A model generated the notes under the pieces. The model saw only the letters and a program-made list of their open reading frames with translations, was not told where the DNA came from and did not search any database. Shown here piece by piece: positions 1 through 12,967 of a DNA stretch of 64,000 nt. This DNA is from Sipunculus nudus (Eukaryota; Annelida; Sipuncula; Golfingiida; Sipunculidae), in the NCBI GenBank assembly GCA_026874595.1, contig CM049308.1, positions 36,638,027 to 36,702,026 of the forward strand. Reading direction: 5' to 3'. The translations under genes and the position numbers were made by a program. Numbering within the stretch: position 1 is the stretch's first letter; each line of letters begins with the position of its first letter.

Positions 1-1175
1 TAAATTCTCTTTGTAAATAGATTCTTGAGTCTAATCCCAGAGCTCTTCCCTGATCATACCCTGCATGACCTCTCAAAATTTTTTAAACTGCTCATGGGGG
101 CAGCCATTTTGCAAACAGACAAACACCTGTATTTCATAAGATGCTAGCACTGCCAGGGCTTTAGTATTTGTGTTTACTAATAAAATGCTTACAATAAAAC
201 GTGATTCCATGTACCGATAGACTTAACACAATGCCAGCTCTTATCACTAAAGCCCTGTAAAGTCTGTAGGGTGAATTGCTGATATTTGCATATCAAGGCA
301 TCACAAGGCTCTTTGAGGACCTGACGAATCCCCCGTATTTGCATATCAGGCTGTCACGCCTCATGTGAGTGGCATCGTTGTTATGAGAACGGCAACAGTG
401 GTCCCACAGCTTGACCTGTTTGGTAACATTCGCACTGAAATCATGTGTTCAGGTAGTTCACACATGAATCTTCGTGTTATATGATATATCTCTGCTGAAC
501 TAATATTACGGGCCAAGTGTTTCAATGTGCAAGTATATATATGCATATATGCTTGAAAAATCACACATATAATTTTGTAACTTGAGGGTTTTCATGTGTC
601 TGTCAGCTTATGTGTGTTTACCGGTGAAAATCACCAGAGGAGTAATTTTTAGGCTTAGGGTCTGTGAGAAAATGGGGTTTGATTGACAGCTAACAGGCCC
701 AATATCCTGCATGTATGGGCACATGTATGCTCATGAAGAGAATTCCAAAACCCAGTCTTCACAGAGTCCTGTGAATGTGGGTTACTTGCCAGGTTAGTTG
801 TCAAACATAAAAAATGTAAGAACAGGCTCAGAAAGATTGGCATACCCTTTCAGGTGCATTCACAAGGCTCAATGCTGGCAGGCTTCTGGGCTTGTCTGTC
901 TGGGCCTGTGGTCTATGTATGCAGGTTGCTTAGCCAGCGAGATGTCACTAAAAACAAAATGTAACAACATTGGCTCTGGACACTCCTCTCTGGACACTGG
1001 GCCGATATGTGTTTTTCTGGAAACTCATACATGTATAGATAAATTAGTATTTATGTCATAAGAGGTAAATGGAGTGGCAACAAAGAGGGAGCAATAATTA
1101 GACCTGTTATTTAATTAGAGTAAGATGCATTAAGTCTTGCAAAAAAAAATTATTCTTCTGCTGATTTGCTATCCC
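1..1175. other. Non-coding stretch with a short dispersed repeat
   Basis: No gene was recognised. Positions about 890-990 resemble about 18200-18310: both carry a CTGTGG...GTTGCT...GTCACT...AAAACAAAATG run, so this is probably an old dispersed repeat of unknown type. The 87-residue open frame over the first copy is not shared as a protein and looks like chance. Confidence 0.4.
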
Positions 1176-1177
1176 TT

Positions 1178-3741
1178 TTTAGCTCAGCTGACTGTAAGTC
1201 ATCTGAGCTATAGCGATCACCCTTTGTCCGTCGTCCGTCTGTCTGTCGTGCCGTCTGTCCGTCCGTTAACCTGGCACAAATCGTAACCGCTGGACCTAGA
1301 AACTTGTAACTTGACATTCTGAGAGGTCCATGAAAAATCTCCTTGGAAACCAAACATTAGGTCTCTGTTACCCAAATCCTTTGAGCTATGCGGCCCCAAA
1401 GTACCCCCCCCCCCCCCCCCGAATAGTCAAAAATTTCATACAAGAACTTCAATATCTCATTAACTACATCACTGATGGTCATGATTTGTGGCATACATAT
1501 TGATCATGAGATGTCCCATCAGTTCCTGCAGACTGGTGGCGCCACTTGTATTTTTCAATTTTGTTAAGAATTTTTTTCTCTATTTTTGAGACCTTTAAAA
1601 ATGTGAACATCTGTTAACAGGGCACAAATCGTAAAGACTGGACCTAGAATCTTCATTCTTGACACACTGAGAGACCTATGAAAAGTCTCCATGGAAACCA
1701 GAAATTAGGTCTCTGTTACCCATATCCTTCATGCTATGGGGCCCCAAAGTACCCCCCCAGAATAGTAAAAAATTTCATACAAAAACTTCAATATCTCATT
1801 TACTACATTACTGATGGTCATGATTTTTGGCATACATATTGATCATGAGATGTTTCATCAGTTTCCGCAGACTGTTGGCACCACCTATATTTTCGATTTT
1901 TTACGAATTGTTTTCTCTATTTTTGAGACCTTTAAAAATATGAACATCTGTTAACAGGGCACAAATCGTAAAGACTGGACTGAGAATCTTCATTCTTGAC
2001 ACACAGGGAGACCCATGAAAAGTCTCCAGGGAAACTTGAAATTAGGTCTCTGTTACCATATCCTATGACCTATTGCACTCCAAAAGTACAGCTCAGAATA
2101 ATGGAAAATTTGATACAAAAGCTGAAGTATCTGAACAACTAATGCAGAGATCATCATAATTGATTGCATGGATACTGATCATTGAGTGTTTCATCAGTTT
2201 CTGCAGACTGGCGGCACCATCTGTATTTGTTAGGGTGTTTTTATGATTTTTTTCTCAATTTTTGAGACTTTAAAGATATGAACATCTGTTAACAGGGCAC
2301 AAATCATAACAACTGGACCAAGAATCTTCATTCTTGACACACAGGGAGACCCATGAAAAGTTTCCATGGAAACCTGAAATTAGGTCTCTGTTACCCATAT
2401 CCTTTAAGCTGTATGGCTCCAAAATACCCCCCAGAATAATGAAAAATTTGATACAAAAACTGCTCTATCTAAATAACTACAACATTGATGTTCATGACTT
2501 CTGGCATACATATTGATCATGAGCTGTTCCATCAGTTTCTGCAGACTTGGTGTGCCACCTCTGTTTTTTTTTAAATTTTTTTCTAAATTTTTTGAGACCG
2601 TTAAAGGTGTTGTTATCTGTCAACAGGGTACAGATCGTAACAACTGGACCTAGATTCTTCATTCTTGTAATGCAAGGAGGCCCATGAAAAGTGTCCGTGG
2701 AAACCTGAAGTTAGGTCTCTGTTTCCCATATCCTTCAAGCTATAGAACTCCTAGGTATCCCTCAGAATAATGGACAATTTGATACAAAAGCTGAAGTATC
2801 TGAACAACTAATGCAGAGATCACCATGATTCTTTGCATAGATATTGATTATGGAGTGGTTCATCAGTTTCTGCAGACTGGTGGTGCAACCTATATTTTAT
2901 TCATTTTTTCGATTATTTTTTCTCTATTTTTGAGACCTTTAAGGATGCTGTCATCTGTTAATGTGGCACAAATTGTAACAACTGGACCTAGAATCTTCAT
3001 TCTTGTCATGGAAGGGAGACCATGAAAAGTGTCTGTGGAAACCTGAAGTTAGGTCTCTGTTTCCCATATCCTTCAAGCTATAGGACTCCTAAGTATCCCT
3101 CAGAATAATGGACAATTTGATACAAAAGCTGAAGTATCTGAACAACTAATGCAGAGATCACCATGATTCTTTGCATAGATATTGATTATGGAGTGGTTCA
3201 TCAGTTTCTGCAGACTGGTGGTGCAACCTATATTTTATTCATTTTTTCGATTATTTTTTCTCTATTTTTGAGACCTTTAAGGATGCTGTCATCTGTTAAT
3301 GTGGCACAAATTGTAACAACTGGACCTAGAATCTTCATTCTTGTCATGGAAGGGAGACCATGAAAAGTGTCTGTGGAAACCTGAAATTAGGTCTCTGTTA
3401 CCCATATCCTTCAAGCTATAGGACTCGGAAGTATCCCTCAGAATAATGGACAATTTGATACAAAAGCTGAAGTATCTAAACAACTAATGTATAGATCACC
3501 ATGATTCTTTGCATGGATATTGACCATGTGTTTTTGCTTACTGGTGGAGCCACCTGTATTTTTTACACATTTTCTCTATTTTTAGATATATAAAAAACAG
3601 ACACAATCTTGGCCTGTTGGTTGAACTGTTTGATGCTTCAGTTGAATGGGTATAATATTACTACCATTCAGATGATAAAATTTCCTTTCGCGAATCTCTT
3701 CCAAGTCAGCTTAGCGTCATGACCCATGGGTCACTTGTTTT
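1178..3741 (+). mobile_element. HINE/pearl-like non-autonomous element, family A, copy 1
   Basis: The left end lies in a T tract and then folds: 1181-1192 (agctcagctgac) pairs with 1198-1209 (gtcatctgagct) with one mismatch. A GTCCGT/GTCTGT microsatellite follows at about 1226-1264. The body is seven tandem units of about 338 bp. The right end has an inverted copy of the header start (gtcagcttagc, 3706-3715), then the palindrome TGACCCATGGGTCA at 3720-3733, then a T tract. Subterminal inverted repeats, a hairpin close to the 3' end and T/T borders are traits described for Helentron-type rolling-circle elements. The microsatellite plus core repeats match bivalve pearl elements. No protein is encoded. 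The Helentron assignment is inference. Confidence 0.75.
1265..3632 (+). repeat. Seven-unit tandem array, ~338 bp period (core of family A copy 1)
   Basis: Units start with GTTAAC...GGCACAAAT at 1265, 1613, 1950, 2288, 2619, 2957 and 3295, giving spacings of 348, 337, 338, 331, 338 and 338. Each unit ends with a conserved CAGACTGGTGG...CCACC stretch and a T-rich spacer. The units at about 2700-3037 and 3038-3375 are nearly identical, so one was copied recently. The identical 66-residue frames at 2825-3025 and 3163-3363 are a by-product of this and are not genes. Confidence 0.9.
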
Positions 3742-5299
3742 TAGTTGGATCACACTTGTTTGCTTGGAAATGAAGAAAATGTCTTTGGTTATGTTGTCAA
3801 TGTGTGCTATGACACAAATAACATAAAAGAATTCTTAAAGGTTGGAAAATGAACTAAATTGAGTTTTAATCATATAGTGCTACACCATTTCAAGAAATTT
3901 GAGCAAGTGTTTATATCTTCTGGGCAAGCTGGTAAAATTTCAAGTATTGTGTCTGAGTAATTTTTGGTTGTGTATGCAAAATTATAAATGAACAACACTT
4001 TCTTTCTTTATATACTGGAAAACCCTTTCATTCTTATTAAATAGCATTTGGATTAATTAGAATAATAATCCAGTTTTTTTTCAGCTGAAAAAAACTACAC
4101 TGTACATGCACCTAAAATATGACTGGAAAATTACTTTCAATCTGCAGCTGCATGATGAATTATATTGATCAAATATTTTATTGACATTTATTTTACACTT
4201 TTCCACTTGAAGATATTCTCATCAAGTACATTAGTAAAAAAAGTAGTTTCTTTGCCAAAGAAGCAGGAAATCTGGCCTTCAATCTACCTGCAAATTTTCA
4301 GTTGGTTTAGAAATAAAATCTGTCCATATTTAAAAAATATATATAATATTCACTTGATTCTGTAATAAGATGAAACACTGAAGTTTTCCTAACTTTAACC
4401 TGTGCCTTAGCATGGCGAGAAAACAACTTGACCAAAAGCAGTGATTTAAGGTTGTGTGGTTGATTGTTATCTGGATGTATGGGTTCTTAGTTTCATGTTC
4501 CTGCTTCATTTGTCATTCAGTCACGTGTAGCTACAGAAACTAGAGAACTCTGATGCAGCTGGTGGTTTACAGCCTGGAGATAAACTACAGGAATGTAATA
4601 AAACTACACAAAGCCTCATGACTCAGCCAGGAGATGGGCTGGTTCAATTGATACCATATAAAACAGGTGAGACTGTCAAGTGAGTGTCCTTTAGCTCAAC
4701 GCAGAATTATGTTTGGACCTACTATAACAGCTTTCCGTAAGAAACCTTTTTTTCCATAGAATTCTTTACAGATAAATCTTCAGGCTGCTAACCATTCAGC
4801 TTTTTTTAGCTCTATATATACAAGGTTTTGTCCTGCCAGGAGCCATGATGAATGTTTTATGTAACAAAAGTTTACATAAGGAACTTTTTAATGCCATTTT
4901 TTGTAGTATTTTTGTCTAAGCTGACAACAAGCTGACATTGGCAGCAGTAAAGATGAAGGCTGTACTTGTCATAGGCTGACAGTTTTGCATTGATTTTTGT
5001 GGTTATTGGGTTCACAAGACGCATGTCTGCCTGATTTGCATCTACCAAATTACTTTTAAACCTTTATAAAACACAGCTTAGGAATTGATTCTTCTCAAGA
5101 TACATGTGTGCCATGAGCATATGAATTATGAACTTGATTATAGTAAATTCAAATACTTTTCTTGTTCACACAACCTAATATAAAAATTTTGTTTAAAAAT
5201 ATTCCCATCCAGTGGTTTCAGTTTGACAGTTTGCCCTAAAATAGTAACCCAAATGTACACTTAAAATTTGCCCTAGATCTGTAAGGGTAATTACCAGTG

Positions 5300-5300
<1 letters not shown>
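3742..5300. other. Non-coding stretch
   Basis: AT-rich sequence with no recognised gene, splice-flanked open frame or repeat end. Short open frames here lack coding character. Confidence 0.5.

Positions 5301-5302
<2 letters not shown>

Positions 5303-5350
<48 letters not shown>
5303..5350. repeat. (TG)n(TA)n microsatellite
   Basis: A short TG run passes into an uninterrupted TA run of about 37 bp. Confidence 0.95.
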
Positions 5351-5352
<2 letters not shown>

Positions 5353-5762
5353 TTACATAATTTCTTTTAGGCTATAAAAATAATAAATATTTTTTTTTTT
5401 AAGTAAATGACAAGAATACATGGGGAGGGGTAGTCCCCCTGCTATATTGAGAAAATTTTAAATATGTGATGTAATCAGGACTTTTAATGGCACTTTTTTC
5501 ATCAAACAAATATAAGAATTTTCTGTTCCACAACTAAATTGAATGTTCTCTTAAATGTCTTAGCATTATGACAGGGGTTCAATATTTAATTTTTATATTT
5601 CATCTAACATGTTGAAACATGTTGATGTCAATGGTAAAAATGCCATTCCACATTTACAATTTGCAAAGCATCATCTTTTAAATGTAATGCTTGGGGTAAT
5701 ATAATTGATATGTTGCAGTCTTATATTAAACTCTGCATGCATTTTACTGGCTTCTGTTGCAG

Positions 5763-5828
5763 CAGAGCACAGATCATGAGTTTGACTACTGGTATCAGCA
5801 GAGAAGCCATGGATATTTTCACGGTTGA
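5763..5828 (+). CDS. Possible last coding exon, unidentified
   Basis: A good 3' splice site (cttctgttgcag) is followed by an open frame reading QSTDHEFDYWYQQRSHGYFHG and then a TGA stop. An AATAAA polyadenylation-type hexamer lies near 5936. This would fit the last exon of a plus-strand gene ending here. A second frame over the same bases is open for longer (to 5919) and starts with ATG, so the frame is uncertain. The protein was not recognised. There is no supporting neighbouring exon, so chance remains likely. Confidence 0.2.
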   Translation, partial: QSTDHEFDYWYQQRSHGYFHG

Positions 5829-5936
5829 CCCCAACCCAGTCCTAGCGCTCCAATGGCTAACAGGAAATTGTGCCTCACTCACAGAAAAATGCCATTTAGG
5901 GGATTCCTCAGTGTTATGATGTAGTAGAGCATATTA

Positions 5937-8730
5937 ATAAATAGTCAATCATTGATTATAGAAATATTTGGATGCTATCTTAATGGAGTTAATCACTCAG
6001 TTGTTCATTTATATCCTCAACTTACGAATATGAAAGTAATAAACTGTGAATAACTTTATCTAATTGCTAATGAATAAAAAAGAAAATGCAAAATCAAAAT
6101 TTTATTTGATAAATGGGGAAAGGAATAGATAACATGAGAGGGGAAATAGCTCAACAGGGGGGGGGGGGGGGATCCACCACATAACACTTTGTCTAATACC
6201 AGAACATCCACAGATAGAAAATGCCAGATTGCCTCCAGTGTAAGCTGGCATGATCAATTTTCCATAAGTCTCAATCTTGTGTTGACCTTTTCTAGCAGCA
6301 AGTGGGGGGGGGGGGGGTCTTGCATCTGTTTATTAGGTTGATAACACAAAACATGCCACTAGAATGTCAGAAAAATGACGGACCTTAGTTAAAGGTTACA
6401 ACTGCCCAAATGATGAGGCATTGACAGTAGCCTGTAGCAGAATATTGACATTGTTAGGGGCATGGAATATATGGAAACGGACAGAGGAAGAAACTAAATA
6501 TCATGAAAACACACCTACAGTGAAAGTCAGTTCAAAGATGACACAAAATGATACGCTATACAAGGGTTGGTCTAGTCTTTCTGAATAAATGACTGTCTTT
6601 TCTTGATATAATGTGTTGTTTGTGTTTTGTGAAATTGATATTTTTCCTTGTCAGCTGTACTCAAAAACCATATAATATTGAAAATATAACTTCACTCAAG
6701 TTTACCATTGACCAACCATACCAATACCTACAATACTAGTATCTTCCATACAAAATCACTTCCACCATTTAATCAGTTAAACACTGCTTTAAATTCAGCT
6801 TGTGGCTTGATCTCTTATGCATTGAGATATACTTTTATGGTCTCAGTCCTTCAGTCTGTTAAAAAAAAGAAATTCCACAGAAAGTAGCTTTGCTTCCAGT
6901 AATTTCTGAAATTTTCTGCTAATGGTATCTGGAATACTAGGCTTTATTGAGATATAGAATTGACTGTCACAAAAGAATCTGAGGGGATTTTCTTATGCAT
7001 GTTTTTCCCTTCAAGAGCTGAAGGTACCTATGGAAATGCTGACAGCTCCATAGAGATCACTTAGCTTCATGTTTCATGTGTAAAAATTAATAACAAACAT
7101 TTTTTTCTGTTGAGGAAATAAGCTTTGCTAGGCCAAATAATACAGATGTTGATTACAGAATTGTAATGTGGTAATATGGTAAAAAAACAGGATTCGAATT
7201 GTGTTTAATTGAACTGTGACATGTTTTCTTTTGTTATCAGTGCAGCTTCCATGAAGTCAGCAAATGTTATTCTTTACCAGTATATGACTAATCTCCTTTA
7301 CAACCATGGGAATGAAAAAATATCAAACTGGGATTTAAATATTATCACAACTTTTTTTTATATAAAAATGGATTATTGGTCACATGTAGACTTACCAGTT
7401 TATTTTTTTTTATTTTCCCAATGAAACTTGTCTTCAGCTTATAGTTCTGAAGTTGAAACTGATTTGAGAAAACAGGTGGAATGAGGGTGGTGAAATAATA
7501 TGTATAGTTAGTTACTTACTGGTAATTTCTGGTAATGGCTGCATATCTCCATTTACCATTTCCTTATGCACTGAATGCTCACTAGTCTGTTGAAACTGGA
7601 TGCTTCTTTAATATGCCAGAAGCAAATCAGATGGACTGATGGAAATGTTTCCTATTTCCTTTTAAGCATGCAATGAATCGGTGTGAATTCAATAAGGGTT
7701 AACATGCAGGTTCCATTGAATCTACATTCTCATTCAGTAAGACAAACATTGTTAATGTCAGCTCAAATAAATACCTTGGGTACTATAGGGTAACAGTATT
7801 CATAAGCTTTGAAAGACTGTCATATCCAATGTTACTATTGTTTCTAGCCACCAGTTGTTTGTTCATGTCCATTGTACACCAGAGAATGACAAATCAGTAT
7901 CACCATTTTAACAAATACACAGCAGCCTTTGAAACATGAAGATAGTTTTGAAAAGGTATCAATGTACTATTAAAGAATTCTCTTTTTTGTGTGTGTGTTT
8001 TGGTTTGATAAGACATTATCAATGCACATCACTGATACTTTATGCTTTCAAAAACTACATTTCTAAATTTAGTCCATCATGGCATTTCTTCATTTCATAA
8101 TTATATCATTTTATTTCCTCTGATAATTCTTTAATGGTGCCCAGAAGAGATAATAGTAAAATAATAAATAATAAAAATATATTTGTACAGCTAAAATCCA
8201 TGATGATTGATACATGCTCTAAAATGATATAATAGTATTAAAACAATCAGCAACCATATATCATGATGAGAATATGATATTAAAGGTTTGGCACCTAAAA
8301 TACTACATTCAGATCAAGTTGCAATATTAAATCAGACATGTATACACTAATACTACAAATATGTATTAAAGGTATCAAAGTAACTTTAAAATGTTCAAAC
8401 CATTATCTATCAATATGTAACACATTTTGATAACGTTGACTAAAGGCATACAAGTATTTCATGAACCAATATGTTTTAGTTTACATTTAAATTCAGAGAG
8501 ACTGGTGGCTTCCCTCGTTTATTAGGTAGGTCATTCCACAGGTTCAGGCAAACAATATTGAAGATAAGTGAAGTTCTTAATAGAATCTGAAGACTGAAAG
8601 TCAGGGATACTGAGGTTTAGATTGGTTATGCTGGCACTGCATTAGCAAATCTGTTCTAATGAAAAAAAAGCATTTTTGATCTTAACAATAAGTAAGTATT
8701 TTTTGGTGAAAATGCAACATTAGATATATT
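5937..8730. other. Non-coding stretch with two poly-G tracts
   Basis: AT-rich with no recognised gene. Poly-G runs of a dozen or more bases occur at about 6159-6171 and 6304-6317. The open frame at 7209-7424 is AT-driven and has no recognisable domain. Confidence 0.5.
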
Positions 8731-9480
8731 TGGAAAAGCTTGATGGATTGGTCTTGAAATCTGGCTGACAGAAGATCTTGGATAGCTGTGTCTTGTACAG
8801 GAGACTGGTGGCACCACCTACAATAATTTCCTTATTTTTGTGCCATTTATATTATATCAGAGCCACTTGCGAGAGCAATAACAGACAGATTTCTTTTACA
8901 TAGTGCACATTTGTAGGTGTGGATCCAGTGACAAAAACCTTGTCAAATCGGGGTCAAGACCTTCTCTGTGACAGTGGCCTTGAATAATTTCATATTTGGT
9001 AATAACAAAAAATACATTATAGATCTCAAGATTTGATGGATCAAATGTTCTGAAAATCAAACTGAAGGATCGTGGATTGTAAGTGGTCAAATGATATAAA
9101 AACCTAGTGACCTTGAGCTTTATCTTAAAGGGAAAATGCAGAAATGAAGTATTATTGTGAAGCCCATACCTTTAGAAGTGCTGCATTTTTTATCCCATTT
9201 TGAGATGCACAAATTTTGTCAACCAAGTTCTTGAATGAGGTCAGATATACAGGAGACCTTGACCTTAATCTTCAAGATCAAATATGTGAAAATAATGGAT
9301 TTTCATGTTCTCATAACTTTTAAAGTAGTATTTTTTCCCTTGTGTTTAATTCTTACTTGTCAAATGGTTAAATTCATAATTTTTCGAAAGAAAATGCCAT
9401 CTGTACACAATAACTCTAAAAATTTAGAGGTAGAAACTTTGTCAGCTCACAGATTATGAATAAAGATGATATATACCATT
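8730..9480 (+). repeat. Degenerate HINE core fragment
   Basis: Positions about 8760-9010 align by eye with about 35000-35290: each has GATGGA...TCTTGGAT, ACTGGTGGC.CCACCTA, GACAGATTTCTTTTA and a GTGGCCTTGA motif. A second motif, CCAAGTTCTTGAATGAGGTC at 9222, recurs in related form near 11500 and 11610. No header or 3' hairpin is left, so this is an old, broken copy. Confidence 0.5.
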
Positions 9481-9647
9481 GAGATTAGTCACTTTCTCAG
9501 GAACAGGATTAACTAACTGTCCATTGGTTTCATTTTGAACGAAGTTAAAGGGGTCCAATCAAATGAACCTTAATAAACTAAGGTAATCCCTTGGACCTTT
9601 TATAAAATATATGCCAGAAGATGGTGATATCATCACACACAGGCTGC

Positions 9648-10575
9648 TTTTTTAGCTCAGCTGACTAAGTCATCTGAGCTATAGCAATCACCCTTTGTCT
9701 GTCATCGGTCCGGCGGTCCGTTAACAGGGCACAAATCGTAACCGTTAGACCTAGAAACTTCTAAATGTTCATCCAGGGAGGTCCTGGGCAAATCTCCTTG
9801 GAAACCTGAAATTAGGTCATGATGACCTATATTTTGTGACTTGCGGGCCGAAAACATGATTTTGAGCACCCAGACAGTCAGACAGGGCACAAATTGTATC
9901 TATTGGGCCTAGTAACCTCTAACCTAACATTTTGGGATATCCTAGGTAAATGTCCTTGGAAACCTGGAACTAGGTCACTGTGACCTATATTCTGTAACCT
10001 ATAGGGAAAAGATGTCATATGAGCACCCTGAATGTCAGATGGGGACAAATAGTATCTGTGGAGCCTAGAATCTTCTAACACATTATCCTGGTAGTTTCTA
10101 GGCAAATCTCCTTGGAAACCTGAAATTAGGTCATGGTGACCTATATTTCATGACTTATGGGCCGAAAACCTGATTTTGAGCAACCTGAATGTAAGATGGG
10201 CACAAATCGTATCTGTTAGGCCTAGAATCTTCTAATGCAACATCCTTTGAGGTCCTAGGCAAATCTCCTTGGAAACCTGAAATTAGGTCATGGTGACCTA
10301 CATTTTGCGACCTACAGGCCAAACAGGATTTTTAGCATCAAAATTGTATTGTATTTGTTAGGCCTAGAATCTTCTAATGTAACATTCTGAGACGTCCTTG
10401 GCAAATGTCTATGGAAAACTGAAATTAGGTCACCATGACCTAAATTTTGCAACCTTTAGGAAAAGAAGTCATAAAGGCACCCAGACAGTCAGTCAGGGCA
10501 CACACTGTATCTGTTAGGCCTAGAATCTTCTTATGTAACATTCTGAGATGTCCTTGGCCAATGTCCTTGGAATTA
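9648..10575 (+). mobile_element. HINE/pearl-like element, family B, 3' truncated
   Basis: The header is the same as in family A: TTTTTAGCTCAGCTGAC at about 9651 pairs with GTCATCTGAGCT, followed by a short TCCGGCGGTCCG tract. The core is different: about six units of roughly 155 bp, each with GGCACAAAT, CCTAGAATCTTCTAA, GGCAAATCTCCTTGGAAACC and AGGTCA.GGTGACCTA motifs. The array fades out at about 10575 without the 3' palindrome, so the tail is missing. A shared header on a different core suggests the ends are mobilised independently of the cargo. Confidence 0.7.
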
Positions 10576-10599
10576 CTACTCAGATTACTTTCTTTTGTT

Positions 10600-12000
10600 A
10601 ACACTCCATGGACTGGTCCATTTATTAAATTTTCTTACATTTTTTTTGGGTATGATTCATTGTTTTTCTCTTCATTAATTAAAATTTAGAATGTAATTAT
10701 TGTGAATTAATATACATTGATTTTGCTCTCAATGTATTTACATTCTCTTTACCAATATTATTGTCCAAATTTTTATTGAACATTGATCAAACTTGCATTC
10801 TCAAAACAAGAGTATTGGTCCAGAGAGTTTGTCTGATGATTCAATATCCATGGTTTTCTAATGGACACACAATCGTGGACAATAGGCTAAAATTAATTTT
10901 CCATCAATCTTGCTTTGTGAACTATGATTATTGTTCATCAAGCATGCCTCTTGGATTAAAATTACTGTGCTTTAGATACATTTTATGGACCAGAATTATT
11001 GCCTATCTGTTCTATTTTTTGGGGCCTGAAATCATGTTATTGATTTTATTTCATGGACTCAAGTTATTGTCCATCAATAACACTATGTGGACAAGAAAAA
11101 TTTATTCCCTTAACAAGCATTAGGTCCCTGTCCAATGAATGCACTTGCAGGACCCAAAATACTCTCAATCTAACACGTATTCTTGACTTGAAGAATCATG
11201 TCTCATCTACCATGGGGGAGACATAGTTTTCAGTCAGGTGACAGCATTGGTGTTGTCATCCTTATAGTTTTCCTCAATGTCATTTCTTGTGAAAATGATA
11301 ACTTGAGAACCCTTCAGTATCTTTAAATGAAATTTATAATCTGAATTGTTTATATCAATATTGTGGTCAAGTTTGAAAACCAGTTACCTTTACCATAAAC
11401 TTCAAGGTCAAAACCAAAATAAAAAATATTCTGAACTGCATAACTTAATAAGGATTGCATATTTTCCCTCCAATTTGAAACATTTAATGTTTGGACCAAG
11501 TTCTTGGATGATAAGAAAAACCTGTGACCCTGACCATCATTTTCAAGGCCAAATCAGCAGAATATAAACTCAGAAATTTTTTTCATGAAATTTGACATGC
11601 AAATTGTTTCTACCAAGTTCTTGGAAGAGTTTGAAAACTGGTGACCTCAGTTTAAATCTTCAGAATTCTAGGAATTTTTTTAACCCCACAAATTTTGAAG
11701 TAGTACTATATATATACTTCCCTCAAATGTTGGGATGGCAGAGGCTTATAGGGTGGGAGACATTTTTTCTGTTTTTGTGACTGCAAAAACAGACGTGAAG
11801 ACCTGGATTTTCTCCACCAAATAATTGTCCATCAATTACTTGCTCTAGATCAGATTTTCTGTTTATCAGAATCATTGGACCAGAATTATGCAGCAGAGAA
11901 TGTTTTCCATTGAGAACATTATTGACTGTAGACCAAAATTACAATTCATCTGTTTGCATTCCCTGGACCATTGCTAATTAATTTTATCAGTTTCTTTGGA
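10600..12000. repeat. Degenerate short-period repeats and HINE core fragments
   Basis: Between about 10600 and 11130, and again at 11815-12000, motifs such as TGGACCAGAATTATTG and ATTATTGTCCATCA recur every few tens of bases, with very uneven spacing. Between them (about 11340-11680), copies of ACCAAGTTCTTGGA...GTGACC...CTTCAAGG match the degenerate core at 9222. The open frames at 10761-11123 and 11346-11567 lie inside these repeats and are not genes. Confidence 0.4.
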
Positions 12001-12961
12001 ACAGTTTCAAGTTAAGATATTCCTTCAAAGAAAGTCTTTTTCTACTATTGAGATACCAGTGCCTGATTTTACTCAGCAACAACAATTTGGATGGATCTTA
12101 ATGCAGTAGAAACGACTTGGCATCAACAGTTGATCACAGTGTAAGAAATAAATGCACCGGCACTCCAGCAGCTGATGTTCCAAAGTTGTTCCACTAAATG
12201 CCACAGTAAATAAAGGAATGGTTTTAATTGCACTTACCTACAAGACTTCATTAGAATAAAATATCCCAGTATGGTAATGATCAGTAATTATGCATCATGC
12301 CATTTCAATGTTTTCTGTAATAAAGAACTATGGGACCAATTACAGTCATCAAATAGGTAACTGGACTGTTTTGGCCTTTAACAGACTGCACTATATTACC
12401 ACAGTCAGCACGCAAGCTGCCAGTTTCAGTGCCAGCAGTAACTTGTCTCACTTACTATGACTCCCTAAATGGTGGAGCCAGTCTTAAAACCATACCACTC
12501 TATAGGGACTGTAGTAATTCTGGTGACCTTGCCTGTGAAGGGCAGACATTGGTGTGATTTAGGACACCCTATGAAACCTGACCTTTTATTTTATCTAACA
12601 GGTAAATGGAGAACTGAATTTGTGGCACTCTTTTTATGTGACTGTAGAGATCTTGTATTTTGTATTCCTGCTTGGAGTGTTGTTTTTTTAATCAATAAAT
12701 CCCTTTCAGCTTATAGATCCAGAGTACATGTTGAAATTATGATTCTACCTGTACATGATTTAGAAATATAATTTTCAGCAATGGCAGGCTTTATTACCAT
12801 GAAGTTGATTACATAATGTTACTCTTAGGAATCCCCAAATTAAGGCCCAGTACAGCTAACATGAATGTCATATTTGTTACTCAGTATAAAACCACAATAA
12901 ATGCAAATGAATAAAAACTAATTTGAAGTAATCAATGAACCTGAGAGGATTTTATTTACAG
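12000..12961. other. Stretch upstream of the arrestin-like exon
   Basis: No repeat end or coding exon was recognised. It ends in a 3' splice site (ttttatttacag, to 12961), so it should be intron of the arrestin-like gene, with a 5' untranslated exon somewhere upstream. The 100-residue frame at 12469-12771 has no recognisable domain. Confidence 0.4.
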
Positions 12962-12967
12962 TGAAAC

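Noticed and set aside
2825-3363. Two identical 66-residue open frames
   Set aside because: They fall in duplicated core units of a non-coding transposable element.
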